In this document: piece after piece, positions 23,311 through 32,267 of the stretch
How positions within the stretch are numbered: the stretch's first letter is position 1
Layout of the letters: each line of letters begins with the position of its first letter
Origin: an uncultured Christensenella sp.
GTDB taxonomy: Bacteria; Bacillota; Clostridia; Christensenellales; Pumilibacteraceae
Length of the DNA: 64,000 nucleotides
Reading direction: 5' to 3'
Assembly: GCA_910577435.1 (NCBI GenBank)
Contig: CAJTLV010000002.1
Location: 306,900 to 370,899, forward strand
Made by a program: the position numbers and the translations under genes
Notes under the pieces: model-generated
Told to the model about the DNA's origin: nothing
Databases searched by the model: none
What the model saw: only the letters and a program-made list of their open reading frames with translations

Positions 23311-25740
23311 TTATTGCGGCTTTTTGACCTTTTTGAGATTCCAGATATTCTTCGCGTAGTCGTGTATCGAGCGATCGGACGAGAATATACCCGCCTGCGC
23401 GACATTGACGAGCGCCATTTTGTTCCAGCGCGCGCTGTCCTTATACGCCGCGTCCATACGCGCCGCCGCTTTTTCGTAGTCCTCGAGGTCGAGCAGACAC
23501 ATATACGGGTCGGCAACGTTGTAATGTCCTGCAATGAGATAGTCGGCAATGTCCGAAAAACTCTCGCCGTCGAACCCGACGCGCAGTCTGTCGACGACGC
23601 GCTTTATCTCGTCGTTGTGCGTATATATCGTCGACGAGTTATAACCCGCGCGCCAAGCGCGCTCTACCTCTTCGGTGCGCAATCCGAAAATGAATATGTT
23701 GTCGTCTCCGACACGTTCGCCTATCTCGACGTTAGCGCCGTCCCACGTGCCGAGCGTGACCGCGCCGTTTATCATAAACTTCATATTCGAAGTGCCGGAC
23801 GCTTCCTTGCCTGCGAGCGAGATCTGTTCGCTGACCTCAGACGCGGGAATGAGATGTTCGGCTTGCGTTACGTTATAGTTCTCTACAAACATAACGTCCA
23901 GCTTCTTCTTTATTTTGGGGTTTTTCTGTATCTCGCGCGACAGACAGTTGATAAGCTGTATTATGCGCTTTGCGTGCATATAACTGCCTGCGGCCTTCGC
24001 GCCGAATATGAATGTCTGCGGCGTGACTTCCTTATTGGGATCGTCGGACAGTTCGAGATAGCAATGCACTATTTTGAGTACGTTGAGCAACTGACGCTTG
24101 TATTCGTGGAGCCGCTTTATCTGTGTGTCGAAACGCGATTCGGGGTTGAGCGCGAAGCCGGTCGTCTTTTTCACGTAGTCGGCGTAGTCGACCTTGTTCG
24201 CCTGTTTGATCTGTCCTATCTTTTCAAGCACGGCTTTATCGCTCGTGAACTTATTCAAATTGGACAATGTTTCCGGCTTGGTGTAGAAATCGCCGCCGAT
24301 AAGCTCGGTAATGAGCGCCGCAAGACGGGGGTTGGACTGAACGAGCCATCTGCGGTGCGTAATGCCGTTGGTGACATTGGTAAACCTGTCGGGATATACC
24401 TCGTTGAAGTCGCTGAATATCGTCTGCTTGATTATATCGCTGTGAAGCGCCGACACGCCGTTGACCCTTTGCGAGCCGATGACGCACAGATTCGCCATTT
24501 TTACCTGATTGTTGTTTATGATCTGCATATTGGCGATTTTGCTGCCGTCGATATGCTTGCTGTCCATCTCTGCGACAAATCGGCGGTTGATCTCGCGCGT
24601 TATCGCATAGATACGGGGAAGCTCGGTCCTGAACGTGTTTTCGTCCCATTTTTCGAGCGCTTCCGCCATAACCGTATGGTTGGTATAATTGACGGTGCGG
24701 CAGGTGATGTCCCACGCGTCGTCCCACGACAGGTCGTGTTCGTCCATCAAAAGTCGCATAAGTTCGGGAATGGCGAGCGCGGGGTGCGTATCGTTAGCGT
24801 GAATGACCGCCTTTTCGGGCAAGTTCTTGACGTTGCGATACAGTCGCAAATGATCCTTGATTATGCTCTGCAACGACGCGCTGACGAGGAAGTATTCCTG
24901 CCTGAGCCTTAGCTGTTTGCCTTGACTGTGATCGTCGGACGGATACAGAACTTTTGTTATCAATTCGGCTTCGTTTTCGCGTTGCATCGCTTTTTCGTAG
25001 TCGCCCTGCGAGAACGAACGCATATCGAACTGCGTCGACGACGTGGCGGACCACAGTCTGAGTACGCTTACGCCCGCATTGTCGCCGTAGCCGGATATCA
25101 TAACGTCGTAAGCGAGTGCGTCGATACTGTCGCAGTCGTTATAACGCACGTGCATTTTGCCGTCACGCTCCGTCTCCTCTACCCAGCCGCCGAAATTGAC
25201 CGTAAAGCGCTTGTCGGAGCGCGGCATCATCCACACCTCGCCGCTCGGCAACCACATATCGGGAAGCTCGACCTGTTGTCCGTCGACTATGCGCTGACGG
25301 AACAATCCGTATTCGTAACGAATGGTAAAGCCCATTGCGGGATAATTGAGCGTCGCGAGACTGTCCATAAAGCAGGAAGCAAGCCGTCCGAGACCGCCGT
25401 TGCCCAGACCTGCGTCCGATTCGTGCTCGAAAATATTGTCCAGCGAGAATTTCATCTTTTTGAGACATTCCGCAAACTGATCGGTCAAACCCAAATTGAA
25501 CAGGTTGTTTTTGAGCGACCGTCCGATAAGGAATTCCATACAAAGATAATACACCCGTTTATACTTGCCGTCTGCAATTCGCGCATTGTTCTCCTGCTTT
25601 TTTTGAAGAAGAAGGTCGCGCACGACGAGAGAAACCGCTTTATAAATCTGATCTTCTGTAGCGCGCTCGGGCGTGATCGCAAAGTAACGTGCAAGTTTGT
25701 CGAGTATAAGCTCCTGCACTTCATTGGTTGTCTTGTTCAT
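23311..25740 (-). CDS. glgP: Glycogen/maltodextrin phosphorylase
   Basis: 809 residues, normal for GT35. Substrate and cofactor motifs: MEFLIGRSLKNNLFNLGL, GNGGLGRLASCFMDSLATL, HANDTHPALAIPELMRLL, and the PLP-binding Lys near residue 652 in EASGTSNMKFMINGAVTLG. It releases glucose-1-phosphate from alpha-1,4-glucans in the cytosol. Last gene of the glgB-glgA-glgP run; 109 bases separate it from glgA. Ribosome site GGAGGAGATATG. Having synthesis and breakdown in one operon implies control of flux by metabolites rather than by transcription. Confidence 0.96.
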   Translation of the reverse strand: MNKTTNEVQELILDKLARYFAITPERATEDQIYKAVSLVVRDLLLQKKQENNARIADGKYKRVYYLCMEFLIGRSLKNNLFNLGLTDQFAECLKKMKFSLDNIFEHESDAGLGNGGLGRLASCFMDSLATLNYPAMGFTIRYEYGLFRQRIVDGQQVELPDMWLPSGEVWMMPRSDKRFTVNFGGWVEETERDGKMHVRYNDCDSIDALAYDVMISGYGDNAGVSVLRLWSATSSTQFDMRSFSQGDYEKAMQRENEAELITKVLYPSDDHSQGKQLRLRQEYFLVSASLQSIIKDHLRLYRNVKNLPEKAVIHANDTHPALAIPELMRLLMDEHDLSWDDAWDITCRTVNYTNHTVMAEALEKWDENTFRTELPRIYAITREINRRFVAEMDSKHIDGSKIANMQIINNNQVKMANLCVIGSQRVNGVSALHSDIIKQTIFSDFNEVYPDRFTNVTNGITHRRWLVQSNPRLAALITELIGGDFYTKPETLSNLNKFTSDKAVLEKIGQIKQANKVDYADYVKKTTGFALNPESRFDTQIKRLHEYKRQLLNVLKIVHCYLELSDDPNKEVTPQTFIFGAKAAGSYMHAKRIIQLINCLSREIQKNPKIKKKLDVMFVENYNVTQAEHLIPASEVSEQISLAGKEASGTSNMKFMINGAVTLGTWDGANVEIGERVGDDNIFIFGLRTEEVERAWRAGYNSSTIYTHNDEIKRVVDRLRVGFDGESFSDIADYLIAGHYNVADPYMCLLDLEDYEKAAARMDAAYKDSARWNKMALVNVAQAGIFSSDRSIHDYAKNIWNLKKVKKPQ

Positions 25741-25849
25741 ATCTCCTCCGTAGCCGAAAAATATTGTCTCGTTCGAGACCGGTATTTATTGTAACGTTTA
25801 AGTAAATGCGAAAACGGCTCCCCGTCGCCGCATAGTTCGAAAATTTCGA

Positions 25850-27313
25850 TTATTTGATGAGCGACGCGTACATATCGTTGTACTTGGCGGCCGACTTATT
25901 CCAAGAGAAATCGCACGCCATTCCGCGCTTTTGCAGTTTGCGCCAATCATCCTTATGATAGTAATACATCGACACGGCGCGCGTAATGGTTTTGTCCATA
26001 ACGTCCGAATCGTATTCTTCGAACATAAAGCCGTTGCCGCCCGCGTTCTTCTCGCAATTTACTATCGAGTCGATAAGCCCGCCGGTAGCGCGCACGATAG
26101 GCACGGTGCCGAATCTACACGCGATCATCTGCGTGAGACCGCACGGCTCCGCCCACGACGGAATGAGGAACATATCCGCCGCCGCGAACAGTTTGAGCGC
26201 AAGATCGTGATTGTACGTGATTATGGCGCGTACTCTGCGCTCGTACATCTTCTGAATATGCGACAGATACCCCTCGATGTCGGGATCGCCCTGTCCGATT
26301 ATGACGAGCTGAATGTTGGTGTCCAGAATATTGCCTTCGGGCGCGACTTTGTTTATCGACTTGCGAAGGATGTCGTAACCCTTGTGCGGGACCATACGCG
26401 CGACCATACCCACGAGCGGAATATCGGCGTCTTCGGGAAGCGACAGCATACGCTGCAACTCGACCTTGTTGCGAGTCTTTTCGTCGAGATTTTCCGCGCC
26501 GTAATTGCGGAAAAGCGACTGCGATGTTTCGGGATTATATTCGTCGGTGTCGATACCGTTGAGAATACCGACTATCTTGTCGCGGTGTTCGATAAGTATT
26601 CCGTCAAGTCCGCACGAAAATTCGGGAAGACGTATTTCGCGCGCGTACTGCGGCGACATAGTCGCAATAACGTCGCACGTCTCGATAGCGCCTTTGTCAA
26701 GATTGATACTGCCGTTGAATTCGACTATATGCAGATCTTCATCGCGAATGCCGAATACGTCGCCGGCGATAATGCCCGGATACACGCCCTGATAATTTAT
26801 ATTGTGGATCGTGAATACGTTCTTGATCTTTTCGTAGCCCGTGCGGTTTTTATATTCGAGCGCATAATAAATGGGAACGAGCGCTGTCAGATGGTCGTTC
26901 GATTGCAGAACGTCGGGGCGGAAATCGAGATAAGGTAAAAGTTCGAGCACCGCTTTGGAAAAGAACGCGAACCGCTCCGCATCGTCGTAATATCCGTAGA
27001 AGTTGGGACGCTTGAAGTAGTATTCGTTGTCGACGAAGTAGTACACAACTCCGTCGTGTTCGAGTTTGAAAAGTCCGCAATACTGATTGCGCCACGACAG
27101 TCCGACGGTGATGTTGCAAATGAACTCCATTTCGGACTTGTATCTGTACGCGACATCCTCGTACAGCGGAAGCATAACGCGCGCTTCCGTCTTTTTAGTC
27201 TTGTTGAGAGCGCGCGGCAGGGCGGTACATACCTCGCCCATTCCGCCGGTCGCCGCGAACGGTACCGCTTCGCTCGTTATAAATAGCACTTTGTTTACTC
27301 TGCTTTTTGCCAT
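25850..27313 (-). CDS. glgA: Glycogen synthase
   Basis: 487-residue GT5 glycosyltransferase. N-terminal nucleotide-sugar region VLFITSEAVPFAATGGMGEV: the Lys of the usual KTGG/KSGG motif is replaced by Ala21, a variant I believe occurs in some clostridial enzymes. The C-terminal domain has IPLVGMVARMVPHKGYDILR, FLIPSWAEPCGLTQMIACRF (catalytic Glu of the E-x7-E region) and VRATGGLIDSI. It extends alpha-1,4-glucan using ADP-glucose. ADP-glucose pyrophosphorylase (glgC) is not in the window. A hairpin lies in the 64-base gap after glgB. Confidence 0.95.
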   Translation of the reverse strand: MAKSRVNKVLFITSEAVPFAATGGMGEVCTALPRALNKTKKTEARVMLPLYEDVAYRYKSEMEFICNITVGLSWRNQYCGLFKLEHDGVVYYFVDNEYYFKRPNFYGYYDDAERFAFFSKAVLELLPYLDFRPDVLQSNDHLTALVPIYYALEYKNRTGYEKIKNVFTIHNINYQGVYPGIIAGDVFGIRDEDLHIVEFNGSINLDKGAIETCDVIATMSPQYAREIRLPEFSCGLDGILIEHRDKIVGILNGIDTDEYNPETSQSLFRNYGAENLDEKTRNKVELQRMLSLPEDADIPLVGMVARMVPHKGYDILRKSINKVAPEGNILDTNIQLVIIGQGDPDIEGYLSHIQKMYERRVRAIITYNHDLALKLFAAADMFLIPSWAEPCGLTQMIACRFGTVPIVRATGGLIDSIVNCEKNAGGNGFMFEEYDSDVMDKTITRAVSMYYYHKDDWRKLQKRGMACDFSWNKSAAKYNDMYASLIK

Positions 27314-27377
27314 GTAGGCGCCTCCGATAGCGGCTTTTCGCCGCTTTATATTACCTAGCCTTTATTATTGCGATATG

Positions 27378-29426
27378 TTATTTAGTTTTTGCGGTTTTTC
27401 CCGCCGTCGGTTTTTTGGTTGCGGCTTTTCCGGCGCTTTCCGTCTTTTTCGTCGCGGCCTTGCCCGTCGCGGGTTTTTCCGTTGCCGCAGTCTTAGCCGC
27501 TTTGGGTTTTTTAGCCGTTTCGGGTTTCTTTTCCGCCGCAGGTTTCGCCGTCTCCGTCTTTACCGATTTTTCCGCCGCCTTTTTCTTTTTATTCGGGCAG
27601 TACAGGAGTATCGCGCCCATAGGCGGAATATTCACGGCGAGCGAATCGTCTTTGCCGTGACTTGCTATTTTTTCGGTCGCGATCTTTTCGTTCGACTGCG
27701 ACCACTTGAATAGCTCGGTGCGCAAGATCTCGGTATACTCGCCCTCGTGCGCGCCGAAGCGGTAACCCTCGTGCATAACGGGCGCGAAGTTGATTATCGC
27801 GATCATTCTGTTTTCGTCGCTGTCGCGGCGCTCGTATACGAGAATATTCTGTTGGTAATCGTCGGCGACGAGCCACTCGAAGCCGCGCCAGTCGTAGTCT
27901 ATCTCGTGCATTGCGGGATAGTCGCGGTATATGCCGTTTAGCGTCGACACAAACTTTTGCACGTCGGCGTGCGCGGGATAATCGAGAACGCTCCAATCGA
28001 GTTCTTTGGAGAAGTTCCATTCGTTGAACTGTCCTATTTCCGCGCCCATAAACAGCAGTTTTTTGCCGGGATGCGAGAACATATATACGAGGAAGTTCCT
28101 AAGTCCCGCAAACTTCATATCGTAGTCGCCGGGCATTTTATTGATTAGCGAACCTTTGCCGTACACAACCTCGTCGTGCGATATGGGCAGAACGAAGTTT
28201 TCGGTAAACGCGTAGATCATCGAGAACGTTATCGTGTTGTGGTGATACTTGCGGAAAACGGGATCGAGCTTGATATATGACAGCGTGTCGTTCATCCAAC
28301 CCATATTCCACTTGAAGTTGAAGCCGAGTCCGCCCATATCGACAGGGCGCGAAACGCCGCCCCACGCCGTAGATTCTTCGGCGATCATAAGCGCTTTGGG
28401 GTACTTGGCGAACACCGCCGTATTGAGTCGGCGCATAAAATCGACAGCCTCCAAGTTCTCGTTGCCGCCGTAAACGTTGGGACGCCACTCGTATCTTCCG
28501 TAATCGAGGTACAGCATACTCGCTACAGCGTCGACGCGCAATCCGTCGATGTGGTACTTGTCCAACCAATAAAACGCGTTGGAAATAAGGAAGTTGCGCA
28601 CTTCGTTTCTGCCGTAGTCAAAGCAACGCGTTCCCCACTCCTTATGCTCCATTCTGAGCGGATCGCTATGCTCGTACAGCGGGCCGCCGTCGAACTCGTA
28701 CAATCCGTCGCCGTTCTTGGGGAAGTGTCCGGGCACCCAATCGAGAATGACCCCGATTCCGTGCGCGTGCATTTTGTCGACGAGGTACATAAAGTCTTCG
28801 GGCGTGCCGTAACGCGATGTCGGCGCGTAATACCCCGTGACCTGATATCCCCACGAGCCGTCGAACGGATACTCGGCAATGCCCATAAGCTCCAAGTGCG
28901 TGTACCCGAGCTTTACGAGATAATCGCACATTTCGTCGGCGAACTTGCGGTAGTCGAACGTGTTTCCGTCGGCGTACCTGCGCCACGACGCCATATGCGC
29001 CTCATAAATGCTCATCGGCGCGGAATACGGATCGCGCTTATTCTTTAAGTATTCGCCGTCCGTCCACTCGAAGTCGTCTATGCTTACGACTTTGGCGTTC
29101 GTACCCTCGAACGTCTCGCGATGGAATGCGAACGGATCGCATTTATATATAGGATAAGAGAAACCGTTCTCTATATAGAATTTGTAGTTGTCAAACAGTT
29201 TAACGCCCTTTACCGTCGCTTCCCAAATGCCCGCGTCGGTTATCTTGACCATACGGTCGGCGTTTACGTCCCAACCGTTGAAATCGCCGATAACGGAAAT
29301 AGAAGTCGCCCGCGTCGACCAGACGCGGAATACAGCCGTTCCCGTCTCCTTGTCGAAATGGCACCCCAAATACTTGTAGGCGTCATACATATCCCCGTGA
29401 TGATAAGCGTCAAACAGCTTGTCCAT
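27378..29426 (-). CDS. glgB: 1,4-alpha-glucan branching enzyme with Lys/Ala/Thr-rich tail
   Basis: 682 residues from the ATG at 29426 (ribosome site AAGGGAGAGG); the earlier in-frame codon at 29459 lacks one. CBM48 at about 25-115 (AVFRVWSTRATSISVIGDFN), GH13 barrel with nucleophile Asp in GLRVDAVASMLYLDY, acid Glu in MIAEESTAWGGVS and third acid in PISHDEVVYGKGSLINKMPG. Makes alpha-1,6 branches in glycogen. The last 70 residues are low-complexity (EKKPETAKKPKAAKTAATEK and repeats of KAATKK), beyond the usual end of the family at about residue 610. First gene of the glycogen operon. Confidence 0.95.
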   Translation of the reverse strand: MDKLFDAYHHGDMYDAYKYLGCHFDKETGTAVFRVWSTRATSISVIGDFNGWDVNADRMVKITDAGIWEATVKGVKLFDNYKFYIENGFSYPIYKCDPFAFHRETFEGTNAKVVSIDDFEWTDGEYLKNKRDPYSAPMSIYEAHMASWRRYADGNTFDYRKFADEMCDYLVKLGYTHLELMGIAEYPFDGSWGYQVTGYYAPTSRYGTPEDFMYLVDKMHAHGIGVILDWVPGHFPKNGDGLYEFDGGPLYEHSDPLRMEHKEWGTRCFDYGRNEVRNFLISNAFYWLDKYHIDGLRVDAVASMLYLDYGRYEWRPNVYGGNENLEAVDFMRRLNTAVFAKYPKALMIAEESTAWGGVSRPVDMGGLGFNFKWNMGWMNDTLSYIKLDPVFRKYHHNTITFSMIYAFTENFVLPISHDEVVYGKGSLINKMPGDYDMKFAGLRNFLVYMFSHPGKKLLFMGAEIGQFNEWNFSKELDWSVLDYPAHADVQKFVSTLNGIYRDYPAMHEIDYDWRGFEWLVADDYQQNILVYERRDSDENRMIAIINFAPVMHEGYRFGAHEGEYTEILRTELFKWSQSNEKIATEKIASHGKDDSLAVNIPPMGAILLYCPNKKKKAAEKSVKTETAKPAAEKKPETAKKPKAAKTAATEKPATGKAATKKTESAGKAATKKPTAGKTAKTK

Positions 29427-29472
29427 AAACCTCTCCCTTATTCGTATTAGGTGAGCCAACTCACACCTTTCG

Positions 29473-29501
29473 ATTATACATCATTTGAGATAAAATATCA
29501 A
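29473..29501 (-). promoter_or_regulatory. Promoter of the glgB-glgA-glgP operon
   Basis: Minus strand TTGATA (29496-29501), 17-base spacer, TATAAT (29473-29478), about 45 bases before the glgB ATG. No operator-like dyad is obvious. The region 29502-29670 beyond it contains no supported feature. Confidence 0.7.
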
Positions 29502-29670
29502 GCCTTTTGAAAGATTTTAGACCCGAACATCGCAATGATTTTGCCGAATGTCGATACATAATATCGCAATATAAAGCAACCCGAATGCAAAAACCGACAA
29601 AAATATTAAAAGAGCGCCGATTCTGTAATCGACGCCCCGTAATTCAAATCGCCGCTATTTCTAACCGATG

Positions 29671-30264
29671 TCAGAAAAAGACTTCTTTTACAGTCATAAC
29701 TCCGACGATTATGCCGGCTATTGCACATACAACATAAACGATTATCATTACGATGATAACAAGCGACGCAAAAATCGCGCAAAGAATAACGCAAACAAAG
29801 TACGCGGCGGCATACATCATAATAAGCCACCACGACAGTTCTTTGTAGCGGACTCTCCACAAAATCACGATGTCGGCTAACACCCCTCCGAGCAGTGGCA
29901 TTAACAGAACTCCCGTTTTCCATATATTGCTCAAAAACACGCCGGACGACAGCTCGTCCGCCGACAGAGCTTTCCCATCGAGTCGTTTCAATTCGGTGAG
30001 CATATAAATTCCGAATCCGACAATACACAGTCCCAAAATAACAGAGAAAACCGTTACCCAAGCGTCGGAAAAACTGCCTACTGTGAATGCCAAATCTATT
30101 ACGATAAGCATAACCCAGGTAAACGCGACGGTAAGACTGCCGAATAATGCGAAATTCGTTGTACGCATAAACGCGTCCGCCGCCAATACAACGTTAAAAA
30201 CCGTCAAGTATACGGCGGTAACGACAGTATATACGCAAATACGTACTATATCGTTTTTATCCAT
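29671..30264 (-). CDS. Hypothetical multi-pass membrane protein
   Basis: 197 residues from MDKNDIVRICVYT. Six likely membrane segments: VYTVVTAVYLTVFNVVLAA, ALFGSLTVAFTWVMLIVIDL, TVFSVILGLCIVGFGIYML, GVLLMPLLGGVLADIVI, WLIMMYAAAYFVCVILCAIF and IVYVVCAIAGIIVGVM. No domain recognised. Same direction as the coiled-coil membrane protein at 30334, 69 bases downstream of its stop; a 14-bp hairpin (30287-30324) lies between. No strong ribosome site (GGGTTGATA before the ATG). Probably cotranscribed with its neighbour and under the same XRE-controlled promoter. Function unknown. Confidence 0.7.
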   Translation of the reverse strand: MDKNDIVRICVYTVVTAVYLTVFNVVLAADAFMRTTNFALFGSLTVAFTWVMLIVIDLAFTVGSFSDAWVTVFSVILGLCIVGFGIYMLTELKRLDGKALSADELSSGVFLSNIWKTGVLLMPLLGGVLADIVILWRVRYKELSWWLIMMYAAAYFVCVILCAIFASLVIIVMIIVYVVCAIAGIIVGVMTVKEVFF

Positions 30265-30286
30265 TATCAACCCGTATTCGCCTAAT

Positions 30287-30324
30287 ACATAAGCGGACGA
30301 AATTTGTCAGTCGTCCGCCTATGT
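30287..30324. repeat. Inter-gene hairpin, 14-base arms
   Basis: ACATAAGCGGACGA (30287-30300) and TCGTCCGCCTATGT (30311-30324), one mismatch, loop of 10. It lies between the two membrane-protein genes, 23 bases before the start of the second. There is no T-tract, so an attenuating or processing hairpin that tunes expression of the downstream gene is more likely than a terminator. Confidence 0.6.
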
Positions 30325-30333
30325 CAATGACAT

Positions 30334-31713
30334 TCATTCTTGCAAATCCCTTCTGATTTTTTTCAGTTCTTCTACCTTTTCATTTTCCGCTCTTGCCGTA
30401 TCCTGTTGTGCACTCGCGAGATCTCTCATCGCCTGCGCGGCAGCGGCAGCATTGTTGGCGCATTGCCTTGCATATTCCGCACGGGCGCGCGCTTGCTTTT
30501 CCATTTCTATGTTGTGTCGGGCCTTTTCCATCTCCATCCGCTTATTGTGTTCTTCTTGTCTCTTCGCCGCAAGCCGTCTATCCGCCTTCGCTTCTGCATT
30601 ATTTATAGCATTATTGAATGATGCGCCCGTAGTCATCTGATCAATTACCTCATACAGAAGCTCATCTAGCACTTTCGGCGTAAGAAACGCAAGCGCCCAC
30701 TTGCGGTATACCCCGTAATTCTCGTTGATTCCGTCCACATACTTTAACAATCCGTTATCCAGCGTGTCCAAACCCTTGTCGAAAATATCTGTCAGAAATA
30801 TACCGCGAAGATATGTAGCGCTGTCTTTCGTCATATCTCCGCCCCTCTTGAATATCGCCTCTACTATTTTAACGGCAAGCGCTACGATCGGCCTTGTAAG
30901 AAGCCAATGAAGAAAGAATATCACCAAAGCGCCGCCGACCGCCAAAATAAACAGTGTGATGTCGAAACCGTTGTCGCCTATCGAGTTCAGAATAGTGCCA
31001 ACGATAAAAAATAATAGCCAAATACCCGCCAAAGCGAATCTCCGACACTTGGCTATTTTCGGCAGATCATCTTCCGGATCGCGCATTTCACTATCTGCCT
31101 CGACGTCTGCTTGTGCGGTAGTACTGACTGCCTTTGCTTTTATACCGTAATTTGCAAGAATGTCGACTATGATCTGCGCGTCGTTGAAAACAAATGTTTC
31201 TTTCAGTCTGCCGCCGTGCGCTATGACGTAAAAGAGATTATCGCAATCGACTTCATCTCCAAGTTGTCTGCGTATTCCGTCGACAGCCGCACCGTCGAGC
31301 TTTTTCTTTTTTATCGTAACCGAACAATCGAGCTTGGCGCACCAGTTGTCACGTATTGCGCACGCGCTTTGCAGACTTTCCATTTCCGTATCAAACATTT
31401 TATCGTATGTGGCAACCGTATCCAATACTTTAAGCTGTTTACTGCGAAGTTGCGACGGAGAAAGCCCCCTGTCATCCAAAAAATCGTCTCTTCCCGCTAT
31501 CTTCGGACGCAATGCGAGCGCCGCTTTGTGTTTATCGATTTCGTCGATAAGTCCGCTTTCTATATTATCGAGCGCTTTCAGCTGTTTTTCCATTTGCTCC
31601 TTTTCCGCCATTACGTATTCGTACTGCCGAGAAGCAATTTGCTTCCCTCTTTTACGTTCGTTAATGCCGTACCCGACAAACGAAAACTTAGCCCACAAAT
31701 CCAGAAATCCCAT
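30334..31713 (-). CDS. Hypothetical coiled-coil membrane protein
   Basis: 459 residues, no recognised family. Residues about 25-130 are charged and helical (QYEYVMAEKEQMEKQLKALD). Two membrane segments at about 225-275 (FALAGIWLLFFIVGTILNSI; LFILAVGGALVIFFLHWLLT). The C-terminal 80 residues are a long amphipathic coiled coil (RRLAAKRQEEHNKRMEMEKA and following) with an Ala-rich middle. No signal peptide. A divergent XRE gene and a consensus promoter with an operator in its spacer lie upstream. A scaffold or stress-related membrane role would fit, but nothing in the sequence fixes it. Confidence 0.75.
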   Translation of the reverse strand: MGFLDLWAKFSFVGYGINERKRGKQIASRQYEYVMAEKEQMEKQLKALDNIESGLIDEIDKHKAALALRPKIAGRDDFLDDRGLSPSQLRSKQLKVLDTVATYDKMFDTEMESLQSACAIRDNWCAKLDCSVTIKKKKLDGAAVDGIRRQLGDEVDCDNLFYVIAHGGRLKETFVFNDAQIIVDILANYGIKAKAVSTTAQADVEADSEMRDPEDDLPKIAKCRRFALAGIWLLFFIVGTILNSIGDNGFDITLFILAVGGALVIFFLHWLLTRPIVALAVKIVEAIFKRGGDMTKDSATYLRGIFLTDIFDKGLDTLDNGLLKYVDGINENYGVYRKWALAFLTPKVLDELLYEVIDQMTTGASFNNAINNAEAKADRRLAAKRQEEHNKRMEMEKARHNIEMEKQARARAEYARQCANNAAAAAQAMRDLASAQQDTARAENEKVEELKKIRRDLQE

Positions 31714-31739
31714 AATTCGTTCTCCTTATGTATATACAT

Positions 31740-31769
31740 ATTATACTCCCAGTATACTGGGAATGTCAA
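31740..31769 (-). promoter_or_regulatory. Promoter with operator embedded in the spacer
   Basis: Minus strand TTGACA (31764-31769) and TATAAT (31740-31745), 18-base spacer. The palindrome TCCCAGTATACTGGGA (31747-31762) fills the spacer exactly, so a bound dimer would exclude RNA polymerase from this promoter of the 459-residue protein gene. Confidence 0.8.
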
Positions 31770-31775
31770 GCACTT

Positions 31776-31793
31776 TTCCCACTTTTGTGGGAA
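31776..31793. promoter_or_regulatory. Second operator between the divergent genes
   Basis: TTCCCAC (31776-31782), spacer TTTT, GTGGGAA (31787-31793). It shares TCCCA/TGGGA half-sites with the palindrome at 31747-31762 and sits 10 bases before the XRE start codon, overlapping where that gene's promoter must be. This fits autoregulation. Confidence 0.75.
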
Positions 31794-31802
31794 TATATAG
31801 GT

Positions 31803-32015
31803 ATGGAATACCAAGAGACTTTCGGAGAGCGATTACGCGCGCTTAGGCAAGAACGCAATTTAGGGCAAATTGAGCTTGCCAAAAAACTCGATGTGGGAAA
31901 ATCGATAATAAGTTTGTGGGAGCAGAACAAATGCGAGCCCACACTTTCCAAGCTCATTGTTATGGCGAAGTTTTTCGACGTATCGATAGATTATCTTGCC
32001 GGACTCGAAATGTAA
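31803..32015 (+). CDS. Small XRE-family helix-turn-helix regulator
   Basis: 70 residues, essentially one HTH_3 domain: ETFGERLRALRQERNLGQIE, LAKKLDVGKSIISLWEQNKC and LIVMAKFFDVSIDYLAGLEM. ATG at 31803 gives the domain start; the open frame upstream is promoter DNA. Only AGG lies just ahead of the ATG, so initiation may be weak or leaderless. Divergent from the 459-residue membrane-protein gene. The two shared palindromes between them make it the probable repressor of both. Confidence 0.88.
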   Translation: MEYQETFGERLRALRQERNLGQIELAKKLDVGKSIISLWEQNKCEPTLSKLIVMAKFFDVSIDYLAGLEM

Positions 32016-32151
32016 GCGGCTCTCTCGTCAAGATTCGAAAAGGCGCAGGGAGTTTTCCGCACTGCGTTAAACACATTATGAATGTCACGGTTACCGAACA
32101 TATCGATATTCGGACAAAAGCGCATACCGTAAAAATTGCCTGTCGAATCGT

Positions 32152-32180
32152 TTGACAAAGACAAATAAACCGAGTATAAT
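32152..32180 (+). promoter_or_regulatory. Promoter of the tRNA-Pro gene
   Basis: TTGACA (32152-32157), 17-base spacer, TATAAT (32175-32180); all positions match consensus. Start predicted near 32187, a few bases before the tRNA at 32192, as expected for a strong tRNA promoter. Confidence 0.85.
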
Positions 32181-32191
32181 ATCCTTACCGT

Positions 32192-32267
32192 CGAGGTGTA
32201 GCGCAGTTGGTAGCGCGCACGGTTAGGGACCGTGAGGCCGCGAGTTCGAGTCTCGCCACTTCGACCA
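32192..32267 (+). tRNA. tRNA-Pro, anticodon AGG
   Basis: 76 bases with CCA encoded. Acceptor CGAGGTG pairs with CACTTCG; discriminator A. The C1-G72 pair and A73 are typical of bacterial tRNA-Pro. D arm TAGCGCAGTTGGTAGCGCG, anticodon stem CACGG/CCGTG with loop TTAGGGA (AGG at positions 34-36), T arm GCGAG-TTCGAGT-CTCGC. The AGG anticodon is uncommon for proline in bacteria, where TGG, GGG and CGG are usual. Followed directly by terminator and the 175-bp repeat. Confidence 0.93.
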
